From contig DASXNV010000030.1 in assembly GCA_036494815.1 (NCBI GenBank), forward strand, positions 59,340-123,339: 64,000 nucleotides of DNA. The letters run 5' to 3'. Under the pieces are notes generated by a model. The model made no database searches and had not been told where the DNA came from. It saw only the letters and a list, made by a program, of their open reading frames with translations. Numbering within the stretch: the stretch's first letter is position 1; each line of letters opens with the position of its first letter. This document shows, one piece after another, positions 16,907-25,558 of this stretch. Position numbers and translations under genes: made by a program. This stretch comes from Poindextera sp036494815 (lineage in GTDB: Bacteria; Pseudomonadota; Alphaproteobacteria; Caulobacterales; Caulobacteraceae).

Positions 16907-17320
16907 ATGACCGACCTGTCCGGGACCATACCGCCAACCGTCGGCGCGGCGCACGAAGACCGCACCCTGCCGGCCGTGGTCTATGGCCTCTATTTCCTGG
17001 GGTTGGCCTACGGGGTCACGGCCCTGATCGGGCTGATCGTCGCCTACGCCAATCTGGGCTCGGCGGGACCGAAAATGCGCAGTCACTATGTGTTTCAGGT
17101 CCGCACGGTCTGGACCGGCTTGGCCTGGGCCCTGATCGGCGGGGCCTTGATCGTGATCGGAGGTATTTTATCGATCATCCTGATCGGCGTCCCGATCATC
17201 AAGCTGGGCTTTTTAGTCCTCAGCTTGATCTGCCTCTGGGCGCTCGCCCGCTGCATCGCCGGCGCAATCTACCTGTCCCAGGACCAGGCCTATCCGCGCC
17301 CGCGTAGCTGGCTGCTCTGA
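16907..17320 (+). CDS. DUF4870-type small membrane protein
   Basis: A 137-residue integral membrane protein with three or four hydrophobic spans (about residues 22-48, 67-98, 100-118). HYVFQVRTVWTGLAW after the first span is the conserved feature of the DUF4870/Tic20-like family. The N-terminus is polar and cytoplasmic. ATG at 16907; the longer frame upstream lacks similarity. No function is established for the family. Confidence 0.75.
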   Translation: MTDLSGTIPPTVGAAHEDRTLPAVVYGLYFLGLAYGVTALIGLIVAYANLGSAGPKMRSHYVFQVRTVWTGLAWALIGGALIVIGGILSIILIGVPIIKLGFLVLSLICLWALARCIAGAIYLSQDQAYPRPRSWLL

Positions 17321-17329
17321 AGCGGAGCC

Positions 17330-17593
17330 TTAGCGTCCGCCGCCGCCGGTGATCTCTTTGATCATGGCTTGAATTTGGGCCTTGCCGCCGGCGCCCCACA
17401 CCACCTTCAGATGGGCCAGGGTACGGGCGGCGGGACCTTCGAACTTCCACTCGCAATCGCTGAAACGGCAATTGTCGAAGCTGGGCGGCGCCTCGCCTGC
17501 ATAGACCATCCGGCAGGAGCGGAATTCGCAGTCGGCGAAATGTTCGCCGTCCAGCGGGACGGTCTCGTGGTTGAAGATGGTCGCGGTTTGCAT
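17330..17593 (-). CDS. Small hypothetical protein with pentapeptide-like strands
   Basis: An 87-residue protein I cannot assign. Residues 5-55 alternate short strands with Cys/Phe spacing (FADCEFRSCRMVYAG, FDNCRFSDCEWKFEG) that resembles degenerate pentapeptide-repeat coils. A helical C-terminus follows (KAQIQAMIKEITGGGG). The gene begins eight bases after the small charged-protein gene ends, so the two are probably cotranscribed. It is convergent with the DUF4870 gene. Confidence 0.65.
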   Translation of the reverse strand: MQTATIFNHETVPLDGEHFADCEFRSCRMVYAGEAPPSFDNCRFSDCEWKFEGPAARTLAHLKVVWGAGGKAQIQAMIKEITGGGGR

Positions 17594-17601
17594 GGCGGTG
17601 T

Positions 17602-17766
17602 TCAGCTTTCCTCGTCCGACGCGCCGGACGTGTCGCCTTGCGGCTCGGATAGAGCCCGTTCACGCTCGCGCTGGTCGCGCTTGGCGTTGGCCTTTTCGGC
17701 CAGCTTGATCGCCTTGAGGCGCTCGCGCTCCTGGCGTTCGAAAGAGTAGTTGGGTTTGCGAGCCAT
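17602..17766 (-). CDS. 54-residue highly charged small protein
   Basis: Frame MARKPNYSFERQERERLKAI, then KLAEKANAKRDQRERERALS and an acidic tail to ES. It is rich in Arg, Lys and Glu and predicts as one long amphipathic helix. The N-terminal MARKPNYxFERxxRE pattern is one I associate with a conserved small family in alphaproteobacteria. ATG 17766 is followed by a coherent frame to TGA at 17602-17604, and a GGGAGATCGCCCTC stretch precedes the start. Too short for usual gene callers. Function unknown. Confidence 0.7.
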   Translation of the reverse strand: MARKPNYSFERQERERLKAIKLAEKANAKRDQRERERALSEPQGDTSGASDEES

Positions 17767-17842
17767 GAGGGCGATCTCCCGTTTGGCGTCAGACGCGCCA
17801 GCTGATGACTGAGGCGCGACCCATACGGGGAATCGCGCCTTA

Positions 17843-17886
17843 CCGGTTTAGCGCGCCTTGCGGGCCGGTTTAGCGCGCCTTGCGGG
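17843..17886. repeat. Exact 22-bp tandem duplication at the DUF6481 stop codon
   Basis: CCGGTTTAGCGCGCCTTGCGGG occurs twice in direct succession (17843-17864 and 17865-17886). The right copy contains the last codons and stop of the DUF6481 gene; the left copy repeats them downstream of the stop. It looks like a recent slippage or duplication event. Confidence 0.9.
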
Positions 17887-18226
17887 CGGCGTAACGGGCG
17901 TCGCGTTTGGCCTTGGCTTCCGCCTTGGTCAGCGCCTTGCGTTCCTTGCGCTGGCCGCGCTTGGCGTCAAGGTCGGCGGCTTCCAGGGCTTCCTGCTCCA
18001 GGCGGGCGGCTTCCTGGGCTTCGAGCACGGCCTGCTTGGCCGCGGCCTTGGCCTTGGCGCGATCCTCGCGGACCATGTCCAGCTCGGCGGCCTTCTTGGC
18101 GGCGCGTTCCGTGAAATTCGGGTCGATGACCGTCGGCTTGGGCTGGAACTTGGCCAGCAAGGCCTTCTTGGCCTCCGAAGCGGTCTTCAGTCGGTCGGCG
18201 AAGCCGGTATTGAGAGATGCGTTCAT
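17870..18226 (-). CDS. DUF6481 family protein
   Basis: A 118-residue, almost entirely helical and charged protein. The N-terminal FADRLKTASEAKKALLAKFQ followed by PKPTVIDPNFTER is the recognisable family block; the remainder is Ala/Lys/Glu/Arg coiled coil ending in KAKRDARYAARKAR. Such proteins occur beside cold-shock genes in several alphaproteobacteria and may bind nucleic acid, but that is inference from charge and neighbourhood. A 22-bp duplication spans its stop codon. Confidence 0.8.
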   Translation of the reverse strand: MNASLNTGFADRLKTASEAKKALLAKFQPKPTVIDPNFTERAAKKAAELDMVREDRAKAKAAAKQAVLEAQEAARLEQEALEAADLDAKRGQRKERKALTKAEAKAKRDARYAARKAR

Positions 18227-18386
18227 GGGACTTTCGGTAGCGCGGACCTAGTGGGACGGGGCCACCAGGCTGCGTGGAGCTATGGAGGACGCAACTCTGA
18301 GCGACCCAGGGTGGGGTCCGTCCGCTCGGTCAGCGTCAGCGCCCTGGTTCGGATCAACGACCCGAACCAGGTTCGCCAGTCGTCTT

Positions 18387-18596
18387 TTAGACGGCCTGAA
18401 GTTGGCCAGCGGACATCTTGCCGCTGCGTTGGTCGCGCTCGAGTTCGAACGAAAGCTTTTGGCCTTCGTTGATCGAACCCAGGCCCGCACGCTCGACGGC
18501 CGAGATGTGCACGAACACGTCCGCGCCGCCATTGTCAGGCTGGATGAAGCCGAAGCCCTTGGTGGCGTTGAACCACTTCACAGTGCCGATGGTCAT
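18387..18596 (-). CDS. cspA: Cold-shock protein (CspA family)
   Basis: A 69-residue OB-fold RNA/ssDNA-binding chaperone. RNP1 appears as KGFGFI and RNP2 as VFVHIS, with the leading GTVKWFNATKG. Standard length. The ATG at 18596 has GGTGAAA upstream; a longer in-frame reading is the untranslated leader. The long leader before it (about 300 bases) suits post-transcriptional control typical of csp mRNAs. A 9-bp hairpin at 18344-18370 (CTGGTTCGG/CCGAACCAG) may end the transcript, though it lacks a T-run. Confidence 0.95.
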   Translation of the reverse strand: MTIGTVKWFNATKGFGFIQPDNGGADVFVHISAVERAGLGSINEGQKLSFELERDQRSGKMSAGQLQAV

Positions 18597-18908
18597 AGAT
18601 TTCACCTTTCCGGTGTGATTATTCGCGCGGCCAAAATGGCGCACTTGATCAAATTGTCGGAGAGGATCGTGGCAGGCCCGGGAGCTTGAACCGAAGAGCA
18701 AGCGTGGAGAGCAACCGAACCAAAGCGATATTCGATGGCTCATCTACCATCGATCGCTGGAGAAAATCCAGGGAAATTGCCGATTTATTGGAATAATATT
18801 TCTAGCTGAGCCGGCAAGTCAGCGCAATTCCTGAACAAATTGAAGTTGTTCGCTCAGGCGTCCGCAACGTAGCAGCCCCTCCTCCGCAAAGGAGAAGGGG
18901 CTCTGGCC
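18597..18908. other. Non-coding stretch between cspA and ilvE
   Basis: The 312 bases contain the cspA promoter and 5' leader, an AT-rich patch at about 18775-18845 that is unlike the rest of the window, and the ilvE terminator at its right end. No coding frame is credible. Confidence 0.65.
18874..18902 (-). terminator. Terminator after ilvE
   Basis: On the minus strand AGCCCCTTCTCC pairs with GGAGGAGGGGCT around a TTTGC loop, six bases after the ilvE stop. The stem is GC-rich with one bulged mismatch; a T-run is absent, but position supports termination. Confidence 0.7.
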
Positions 18909-19796
18909 CTACGCCGGCTGCAGTTGCCGCCGGACCATCCGGGCATAGTCTTCCATCAGCCCCAGCGAGATGTCGCCGGGGGTGTAGCGATGCTCGGCGA
19001 TCTCAGCCACCGGGGTGACTTCGGCGGCGGTGCCGCAGATGAACACCTCGGAGAAGGTCGACAGTTCGCTGGCCGGGATGTGGCGCTGCACCACTTCCAG
19101 GCCCTTGCTCTTGGCGATGGCGATCACGCTTCTGCGGGTGATGCCGTCCAAGAAGCAGTCGGGTTCTGGGGTGTGGATCACGCCATCGCGCACCAGGAAG
19201 ATGTTGGCGCCCGTCGCCTCGGCCACATAGCCGCGCCAGTCCAGCATCAGGGCGTCGGCATAGCCTTGCTTTTCCGCCGCGTGCTTGGAGATGGTGCAGA
19301 TCATGTAGAGGCCCGCCGCCTTGGACCCGGTAGGCGCCGTTTCCGGCGAGGGCCGCTTGTACTTGGCGTAGGTCAGGCGGATGCCGCGGGCCTTTTCTTC
19401 CGGCTTGAAGTAGCTGGGCCATTCCCAGCAGGCGATGGCGGTGTGGATGGTGGTGTTCTGGGCCGAAACCCCGATCATCTCCGTCCCGCGCCAGGAGATC
19501 GGCCGGACATAGGCGTCGTCCAGCCCGTTCTTGGCGCAGACTTCCCGGCTGGCGCGGTCGATCTCGGCCACGCTGTAGGGGATCTTGAAGTCGAGGATCT
19601 CGGCCGAATTATGCAGGCGCTGGCTGTGCTGGGTCAGCTCGTAGATTTCCCCGCCATACATGCGCTCGCCCTCGAATACCGCCGAGGCGTAGTGCAGGCC
19701 GTGGGTCAGTAAGTGCACCTTCGCCTCGCGCCAGGGGGTGAACGCCCCGTCCAGCCAGATCCAGCCATCACGATCATCGAAGGGAAGCAAAGACAT
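18909..19796 (-). CDS. ilvE: Branched-chain amino acid aminotransferase
   Basis: PLP enzyme interconverting Leu/Ile/Val and their 2-keto acids, with glutamate as amino donor. The 295-residue class IV protein has DGWIWLDGAFTPWREAKVHL, HYASAVFEGERMYGG, RPISWRGTEMIGVS, the PLP lysine in TGSKAAGLYM, and EATGANIFLVRDGVIHTP and CFLDGITRRSVI. Length and blocks match the family exactly. Divergent from the OmpR-type regulator, with 145 bases between them holding both promoters. Confidence 0.95.
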   Translation of the reverse strand: MSLLPFDDRDGWIWLDGAFTPWREAKVHLLTHGLHYASAVFEGERMYGGEIYELTQHSQRLHNSAEILDFKIPYSVAEIDRASREVCAKNGLDDAYVRPISWRGTEMIGVSAQNTTIHTAIACWEWPSYFKPEEKARGIRLTYAKYKRPSPETAPTGSKAAGLYMICTISKHAAEKQGYADALMLDWRGYVAEATGANIFLVRDGVIHTPEPDCFLDGITRRSVIAIAKSKGLEVVQRHIPASELSTFSEVFICGTAAEVTPVAEIAEHRYTPGDISLGLMEDYARMVRRQLQPA

Positions 19797-19941
19797 CGGC
19801 GAATTTCCTTATTGCCGCTTGAAAGCGTCCATCAGAGCGCCGGATCGCACCAAAAGGACGGCGGCAAGCCCTATATCATATTGGCGAGCATGTGCACGCC
19901 CGCCCTGCTAGGTTCCTGTTCGGGGCGCACGAGGAGAGTCC

Positions 19942-20649
19942 ATGAACGCGAGGGTCGGGGCGGACAGCCGGGAGCGCCATCTGCTGGTGGTCGACGATGA
20001 CGACCGTATCCGCGACCTGTTGCGCGAATTCCTAGCCCGGGCTGGCTTTCGCGTCAGTGTGGCGGCCGATGCGGCGGCGGCCCGGCGGCTGCTTGCGGCG
20101 CTGGAGTTCGACCTTCTGGTGTTCGACGTGATGATGCCCGGGGAGGACGGCTTTTCCCTGACCCGCTGGGTGCGCGCCCATGCCCCATCGCGCCTGACCC
20201 CGGTCCTGATGCTCACCGCCCGCGACGCCGCCGATGACCGTATCGAGGGCCTGACCCTGGGCGCCGATGACTATCTGGCCAAGCCCTTCGAGCCCCAGGA
20301 ACTTTTGCTGCGCATCGAAGCCATCCTGCGCCGCACCGCCGCCAAGCCGGCCGGCGAACGGCGGCTGTCACTGGGACGCTGCAGTTTTGACGTCGATCGC
20401 GGCGAACTGTTGGAGGGCGAAGCGCCGGTGCGCCTGACCGAGGCCGAGGCGCAGTTGCTGCGCCGGCTGGCGGCCAACGCCCACGCGCCAGTGGACCGGC
20501 TGGACCTGGCCCGCGAGACCGCCGACGCCAGCGGCCGGGCGGTGGATGTGCAGGTCACCCGCCTGCGCCGCAAGATCGAGGTGGATCCCAAGGCGCCCCG
20601 CTATCTGCAGACCGTGCGCGGGGTCGGCTACATGCTGGCACCGGACTAG
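19942..20649 (+). CDS. OmpR-family response regulator
   Basis: A 235-residue two-domain regulator. Receiver at residues 13-125: acidic pair in LLVVDDDDRI, phospho-acceptor Asp in LLVFDVMMPGEDGF (about residue 62), switch Thr in LMLTARDA and the Lys in YLAKPFEP. Winged-helix DNA-binding domain at about 140-235 ending VQVTRLRRKIEVDPKAPRY and GVGYML. The sequence and gene pairing resemble PetR of Rhodobacter capsulatus, a regulator tied there to cytochrome bc1. Partner kinase follows ten bases later. Confidence 0.9.
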   Translation: MNARVGADSRERHLLVVDDDDRIRDLLREFLARAGFRVSVAADAAAARRLLAALEFDLLVFDVMMPGEDGFSLTRWVRAHAPSRLTPVLMLTARDAADDRIEGLTLGADDYLAKPFEPQELLLRIEAILRRTAAKPAGERRLSLGRCSFDVDRGELLEGEAPVRLTEAEAQLLRRLAANAHAPVDRLDLARETADASGRAVDVQVTRLRRKIEVDPKAPRYLQTVRGVGYMLAPD

Positions 20650-20659
20650 ATCGCCTTCC

Positions 20660-22018
20660 GTGCCCTCCCTTTCCGCCCGCCTGGCCTCGCGCCTGTTCTG
20701 GCCGCGCCTGTTCAAGCGCTGGCTGCCGACCTCGTTGTTCGGCCGCTCGCTGCTGATCATCGTGCTGCCGGTGGCCCTGATGCAGATCGCGGTGACCTGG
20801 GCCTTTTTCGACGCGCAGTGGCAGACCGTCACGGGACGCCTGTCCGAGGGGCTGGCCGGCGACGTCGCCTGGGTGGTGGAAACCTATGAGAGCGATCCCT
20901 CGCCCGCCGGCTTCGCCAAGCTGACGCGCCAGGCCGACCGGTCCCTGGGCCTGTCGGTGGCCCTGCAGGACGGCCGCGCCCTGCCCACCTCCTATCGTGA
21001 ATCGCCGATCGTACCGGTGGACCGGGCGTTGAAACGCGCCCTCAACGACCGCCTGGACCAGCCCTTCTGGTTCGATTCCACCCGCTATCCGGCCTATCTC
21101 GACATCCGGGTGCTGGTGAAGGGCGGGGTCCTGCGCATCATCGCCCCGCGCGACAGGGCCATGGCCACCAAGAGCCACATCTTCATCCTGTGGATGACCG
21201 GCGCCACGGTGCTTCTGACCGGGGTCGCCATCCTGTTCATCCGCAACCAGGTGCGGGCCATCGAGCGATTGGCGGACGCCGCCGACGCCTTCGGCCGCGG
21301 CGGCGACGTGCCCCAGTTCAAGCCCTATGGCGCGCGCGAGGTGCGCAAGGCCGCCCACGCCTTCATCGCCATGAAGGAGCGCATCCAGCGCCACATCGAC
21401 CAGCGCACGGCCCTTCTGGCCTCGGTCAGCCACGATCTGCGCACGCCCCTGACCCGGCTCAAGCTGGAGGCGGCCCTGGCCGAGCCCAGCCCGCGCGTGG
21501 ACGCCATCAAGCGTGACCTGTCGGAAATGGAGCACATGATCGACGAATACCTCGCCTTCGCCCGCGGCCAGGGCGGCGAGGCCGCGGAAGAGGCTCTCCT
21601 GCGCCCACTGATCGAGGCGGTGGCCGATGGGGCCGTACGCGGCGGCGCGAGCCTGAGCCTGCAGATCGACGGCGATCTGACCGCCAAGGTGCGGCCCAAC
21701 GCCCTCAAGCGCGCCCTGTCCAATCTGATCATGAACGCCGCCGCCCACGGCCAGAACGTCGCCGTCGCCGCCCAGGCCCGCACAGCCGGCGGGGTGGAGA
21801 TCACCGTCGATGACGATGGCCCCGGTATTCCGCCCGAGCGCTACGAAGACGCCTTCAGGCCGTTCAATCGCCTTGATGAGGCCCGCAACCAGAACGAAAA
21901 AGGCGTGGGCCTTGGCCTGGCCATCGCCCGGGACGTGGCTCGGGGCCTGGGCGGGGACGTGACCCTGGATCGCAGCCCTCTGGGCGGCTTGCGGGCCATC
22001 GTGCGCCTACCGGGCTAA
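20660..22018 (+). CDS. Membrane sensor histidine kinase (EnvZ/PetP-like)
   Basis: A 452-residue class I kinase. TM1 at about residues 24-48, a periplasmic sensor of roughly 120 residues, TM2 near 175-197, HAMP (RAIERLADAADAFGRGGDV), then the H box SVSHDLRTPLTRLK with phospho-His at about residue 260, N box NLIMNAAAHG, G1 DDDGPGIP and G2 GVGLGLAIA. The GTG at 20660 is chosen because it immediately precedes the polar N-terminal stretch and follows the regulator stop by ten bases. It should phosphorylate the upstream regulator. Confidence 0.9.
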   Translation: MPSLSARLASRLFWPRLFKRWLPTSLFGRSLLIIVLPVALMQIAVTWAFFDAQWQTVTGRLSEGLAGDVAWVVETYESDPSPAGFAKLTRQADRSLGLSVALQDGRALPTSYRESPIVPVDRALKRALNDRLDQPFWFDSTRYPAYLDIRVLVKGGVLRIIAPRDRAMATKSHIFILWMTGATVLLTGVAILFIRNQVRAIERLADAADAFGRGGDVPQFKPYGAREVRKAAHAFIAMKERIQRHIDQRTALLASVSHDLRTPLTRLKLEAALAEPSPRVDAIKRDLSEMEHMIDEYLAFARGQGGEAAEEALLRPLIEAVADGAVRGGASLSLQIDGDLTAKVRPNALKRALSNLIMNAAAHGQNVAVAAQARTAGGVEITVDDDGPGIPPERYEDAFRPFNRLDEARNQNEKGVGLGLAIARDVARGLGGDVTLDRSPLGGLRAIVRLPG

Positions 22019-22024
22019 TAGGCC

Positions 22025-23872
22025 CTAAGCCGGCGCGGCCCAGCGGTCGATCTTGCTCAGCAGTTCCTGCGGATTGATCGGCTTGCCGATGTGATCGTTC
22101 ATCCCGGCCAGGCGACAGGCCTCCACATGCACCGGCAGGACATTGGCGCTCACCGCCAGGATCGGGGTGCGGCGGTTGAGCTCGGAATTGGCGCGGATGG
22201 CGCGGGTCGCCGCCAGGCCGTCCATGCCGGGCATCTGCAGGTCCATCAGGATCAGGTCGAAACTGGTGTGCAGGGCCGCCTCCACCGCCTCCACGCCATT
22301 GGTGGCCTCGGTCAGCTGCAGATCGAAGGGCGACAGCAGGGTCGAGACCAGTTCGCGGTTCACCGCCACGTCATCGACCACCATGATCCGCATCGGCGCG
22401 AGCCGCCAATCCTCGCCCTGGCGCACCACATCGGCGGTGGATCGAGGCGCTTGGGCCGGGGCCAGGACCGTAAACCAGAAGGTCGAGCCGCGCCCTTCCT
22501 CGCTGGCCACGCCGATCTCGCCGCCCATCACCTCGGTCAGGCCCTTGGAGATGGCCAGGCCCAGGCCGGCGCCGCCATACTGGCGGGTGTTGGAGCCGTC
22601 GACCTGGGAGAAGCGCTGGAACAGCCGGTCGGCATAGTCCGGTGAAACGCCCACGCCGGTGTCGGTCACGTCGAACCGCAGGCGCCCGCCGTCCTCGGCC
22701 TGATAGCTCACGGCGACGGTTATGGAGCCTTGGGTGGTGAACTTGATGGCGTTGCTGAGCAGATTCAGCAGCACCTGGCGCAGACGGCCGCTGTCCGCGC
22801 GCACGGTTACCGGCAGGCCGCCGCGCCGCTCGGTCCGCAGGTCCAGCCCCTTCCTGCGGGCGTCGGCCAGGACCAGGTCGACCGTGTCTTTCAGAAAAGG
22901 ATCCAGATCGAAGGGCTGCGGGTCCAGCTCGATCTGACCGGCGTCCAGCCTGGAGAAATCCAGCACGTCGTTGACAATGGACAACAGGGCCTGGCCGCCC
23001 ATGGTGATCCGATTGATATAACGGCGGGCCTGCTCGGGCAGGCCATCCATCCGCTCCAACAGGCCGGCGAAGCCGATCACGCCGGTCAGGGGCGTGCGGA
23101 TTTCGTGGCTCATATTGGCGACGAATTCGGCCTTGGCGACGTTGGAAGCATCAGCCGCCATGCGCTGGCGGCGCAGCTCGTCCTCCATCGTCTTGCGGTC
23201 GGTGATATCGCGCAGGACCGTGACCACGCCGACGACGACGCCATTGTCATCACGAATGGTGGCCGGACTTCCTTCAAGAAACACCCAATCGCCGTCGACG
23301 CGGCGCACCCGGACTTCTCGCAGCTCGCTCACAGGACGGCCGCCAATCGTGTCCACGCGCCGGCGGCGCACCGCCGCCTCGTCGTCGGGATGGATAAATT
23401 CGCTCATATTGCGGCCGACCAATTGCTCCGGCTGATAGCCGAGCTGCCGGATCGATGGCGACATGTATTCAATCATGCCCTGCGGATCGTAGCGTAGGAT
23501 CATGTCGGTGGCGCGCTCGGCCAGCATCCGATAGCGCGCTTCGCTTTCACGCAGCTGTTCTAGGGCCAACTCAGCCGCAGCCTGGGCGCGTTCGGCTTCC
23601 TGGCGACGCAGCTGGATTTCAACGGCTGCGCGGTCCTTCTCCACGATACTATCCGTCAGGCGCTGTTGCGTCTGGCGCACGTTGAAATGCTGATTTATGA
23701 GAACAAATCCGATCGGGCCGCCCACCAGTATTGTAATAATTATGGTGTTCAAAGGCGTATAAGTGCCAGGAGATCGTAGGATCAGACAATCAATGACATA
23801 GCTGACCACCAGCGCCACGAACAGGATCAACGACACAACCACAAAGGTTGCAGTTAATTTCTTCAGCAGCAT
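22025..23872 (-). CDS. PAS-containing hybrid histidine kinase
   Basis: A 615-residue hybrid kinase. Two N-terminal membrane spans (about residues 7-29 and 42-61), a coiled coil rich in Ala/Gln/Glu (70-110), a PAS domain (about 115-235, RYRMLAERATDMILRYDPQG), HisKA with FVANMSHEIRTPLTGVIGF (phospho-His near 263), HATPase with NLLSNAIKF, DTGVGVS and GGAGLGLAIS, and a C-terminal receiver (about 495-612) with MVVDDVAVNRELV, DLILMDLQMPGMDG and GKPINPQEL. Tail-to-tail with the upstream kinase. No HPt protein is encoded nearby, so its output is unknown. Confidence 0.92.
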   Translation of the reverse strand: MLLKKLTATFVVVSLILFVALVVSYVIDCLILRSPGTYTPLNTIIITILVGGPIGFVLINQHFNVRQTQQRLTDSIVEKDRAAVEIQLRRQEAERAQAAAELALEQLRESEARYRMLAERATDMILRYDPQGMIEYMSPSIRQLGYQPEQLVGRNMSEFIHPDDEAAVRRRRVDTIGGRPVSELREVRVRRVDGDWVFLEGSPATIRDDNGVVVGVVTVLRDITDRKTMEDELRRQRMAADASNVAKAEFVANMSHEIRTPLTGVIGFAGLLERMDGLPEQARRYINRITMGGQALLSIVNDVLDFSRLDAGQIELDPQPFDLDPFLKDTVDLVLADARRKGLDLRTERRGGLPVTVRADSGRLRQVLLNLLSNAIKFTTQGSITVAVSYQAEDGGRLRFDVTDTGVGVSPDYADRLFQRFSQVDGSNTRQYGGAGLGLAISKGLTEVMGGEIGVASEEGRGSTFWFTVLAPAQAPRSTADVVRQGEDWRLAPMRIMVVDDVAVNRELVSTLLSPFDLQLTEATNGVEAVEAALHTSFDLILMDLQMPGMDGLAATRAIRANSELNRRTPILAVSANVLPVHVEACRLAGMNDHIGKPINPQELLSKIDRWAAPA

Positions 23873-24085
23873 ACCGACGTCTCTATTTCACGAAATCCGC
23901 AAGCATTGATCCAAGTTAATCTGCTGAAAATGATGACGAATCATCCCGCCCACATTGGCGTGTCAGCCGCCCGAAGCCGACTATAGGCCATCTGGGCCAC
24001 AATGGGGCCGCTTGATTGTGCGGCATTTTCGGCCATCGGGGCCGGATCCGCACAGGCCTATCTCGCCTGGATCAGAGTTGAACGC

Positions 24086-24883
24086 TCAGAGTCCCAGGTC
24101 CCGCGCGCGCTTGACCGCTTCGTCCACCGCCAGATCCATGAGCGGCCACAGCCCGTCCTCGCCCATCAGCACCTTCAGGGCGGCCTCGGTGGTGCCGCCG
24201 GGCGAGGTGACCTGGCGGCGCAGCTCAGCGGGGTCCTCGCCGGTGTGTTCCAACAGCGCAGCCGCGCCGATCAGGGTGGCGCGCACCATTCGGCTGGCGG
24301 CGTCCGGCGCCAGGCCCTGCGCCCGCCCCGCGGCCTCCAACGCCTCGATCAAGGCGTAGAAATAGGCTGGGGCCGAACCGGAAACGCCGGTGGCCACATC
24401 GACCAACGCCTCGTCCTCCAGATCGGCGCAGGTCGCGACCGGCTGGAACAGGGCGTGGGCGCGATGGCGGGCCAAAGGCTCGGCCGCAAAGATCGAGGCC
24501 GCGCCCTTGGCCAGGGCGACAGCGGTGGTCGGCATCACTCGGGCGACCGGGCGGCCACGGAAGGCGGCGGACAGGCTTTTGATGCTGACGCCGGCGGCGA
24601 TGGAGACAACCACCGCGCCTGGAGCCAGCAATGGCTCCACGGCCTCGGCCGCCTGCTGCCAGAGCTGTGGCTTGACCGCGATCAACACGGTGGCCGCCTC
24701 GCCTAAGGCGCCATCGGGCGGATTGAGCCGCGCCCCCGCCGCCTCGGCCGCCAAGGCGGCCGGACCCGGATTGGGATCGCGCAGAATGAGATCGGCGGGT
24801 TCAAAAGCGCCGCTGCGGGACCAGCCTTCGACCAGCGCCCCGCCCATACGGCCCGCGCCCAGGATCAGGATTGGCACGCTCAT
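24086..24883 (-). CDS. proC: Pyrroline-5-carboxylate reductase
   Basis: Last step of proline biosynthesis, reducing pyrroline-5-carboxylate with NAD(P)H. The 265-residue protein has the Rossmann motif PILILGAGRMGGALVEG, AVKPQLWQQ, VSIAAGVSIKSL, RVMPTTAVALAKGA and the signature DVATGVSGSAPAYFYALIEA; the C-terminal QVTSPGGTTEAALKVL is also diagnostic. The gene starts 14 bases after the YbjN-like gene ends. Confidence 0.96.
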   Translation of the reverse strand: MSVPILILGAGRMGGALVEGWSRSGAFEPADLILRDPNPGPAALAAEAAGARLNPPDGALGEAATVLIAVKPQLWQQAAEAVEPLLAPGAVVVSIAAGVSIKSLSAAFRGRPVARVMPTTAVALAKGAASIFAAEPLARHRAHALFQPVATCADLEDEALVDVATGVSGSAPAYFYALIEALEAAGRAQGLAPDAASRMVRATLIGAAALLEHTGEDPAELRRQVTSPGGTTEAALKVLMGEDGLWPLMDLAVDEAVKRARDLGL

Positions 24884-24897
24884 GGTCTATAAGACCC

Positions 24898-25407
24898 TCA
24901 GGCTTGGCCGACGGTCTCGAACATGCAGGCCGCCATGGCGTCTTCCGGCGACTTGGAGCCCTTCAGCAGAAAGTCGAAAGCCGGATAGAAACGATCGGCC
25001 GCCTCGACCGCGGCGTCGATCATCGAGGCCGCCTGGGCCAGGGTCGGGCGTTCGCCCTGCGGCACTGACAGGGCGTGGCGGAACACCACCTCGCCGCCAT
25101 CGCTCCAGACCTCGAAATGGCCGAGCCAGATGCGCTGGTTGATCAGGGACAGAAGCTCGAACGCCGAACCGCGCTTGGACTTGGGCGTGCGCATGTCCAG
25201 GGAAAGGCACAGCTGCAGGCAGTCGGCCTCGGGCCGCCAGGCGAACCACAGCTCATAGTCCTTCCAGTCGCCGGTGAGGGCGAAGGCCAGGTCACCGTCT
25301 TCGGTGCGATCAAAGGTCAGGTTTTCGGCGGTCAGCACGTGTTCGACCACGTCAAGAGGATCGAAGCTCAGGTCGACTTCGTCTTCTTCCGACTGAGGGG
25401 TGTCCAT
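24898..25407 (-). CDS. YbjN-domain protein
   Basis: A 169-residue cytoplasmic protein of the YbjN/type III secretion chaperone-like fold. Residues 13-150 form the domain: DPLDVVEHVLTAENLTFDR, ALTGDWKDYELWFAWR, LCLSLDMRTPKSKR, ELLSLINQRIWLGHFEVW and VVFRHALSVPQG. The N-terminus is acidic (SEEDEVDLS). Family members affect stress and motility in some bacteria, but no reaction is known. Directly upstream of proC, an arrangement seen in related genomes. Confidence 0.85.
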   Translation of the reverse strand: MDTPQSEEDEVDLSFDPLDVVEHVLTAENLTFDRTEDGDLAFALTGDWKDYELWFAWRPEADCLQLCLSLDMRTPKSKRGSAFELLSLINQRIWLGHFEVWSDGGEVVFRHALSVPQGERPTLAQAASMIDAAVEAADRFYPAFDFLLKGSKSPEDAMAACMFETVGQA

Positions 25408-25558
25408 AGAACCTTATCCCTTCCGAGGGCGACGGCGGCGCGCGACGCCGGCGAGTCACCCTCTAGGCCTGCAGCCTAATCTGCTTCGCGGCGTCCGTCA
25501 CAAGCACCTTCTTGCGAACGGCGAGCCCAAATTTCGTTTTTGTTGCTCAATTCCCGTT

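Noticed and set aside
18344..18370. Hairpin as a cspA terminator
   Set aside because: The 9-bp stem is real, but there is no T-run on the minus strand after it, so I only mention it under cspA.
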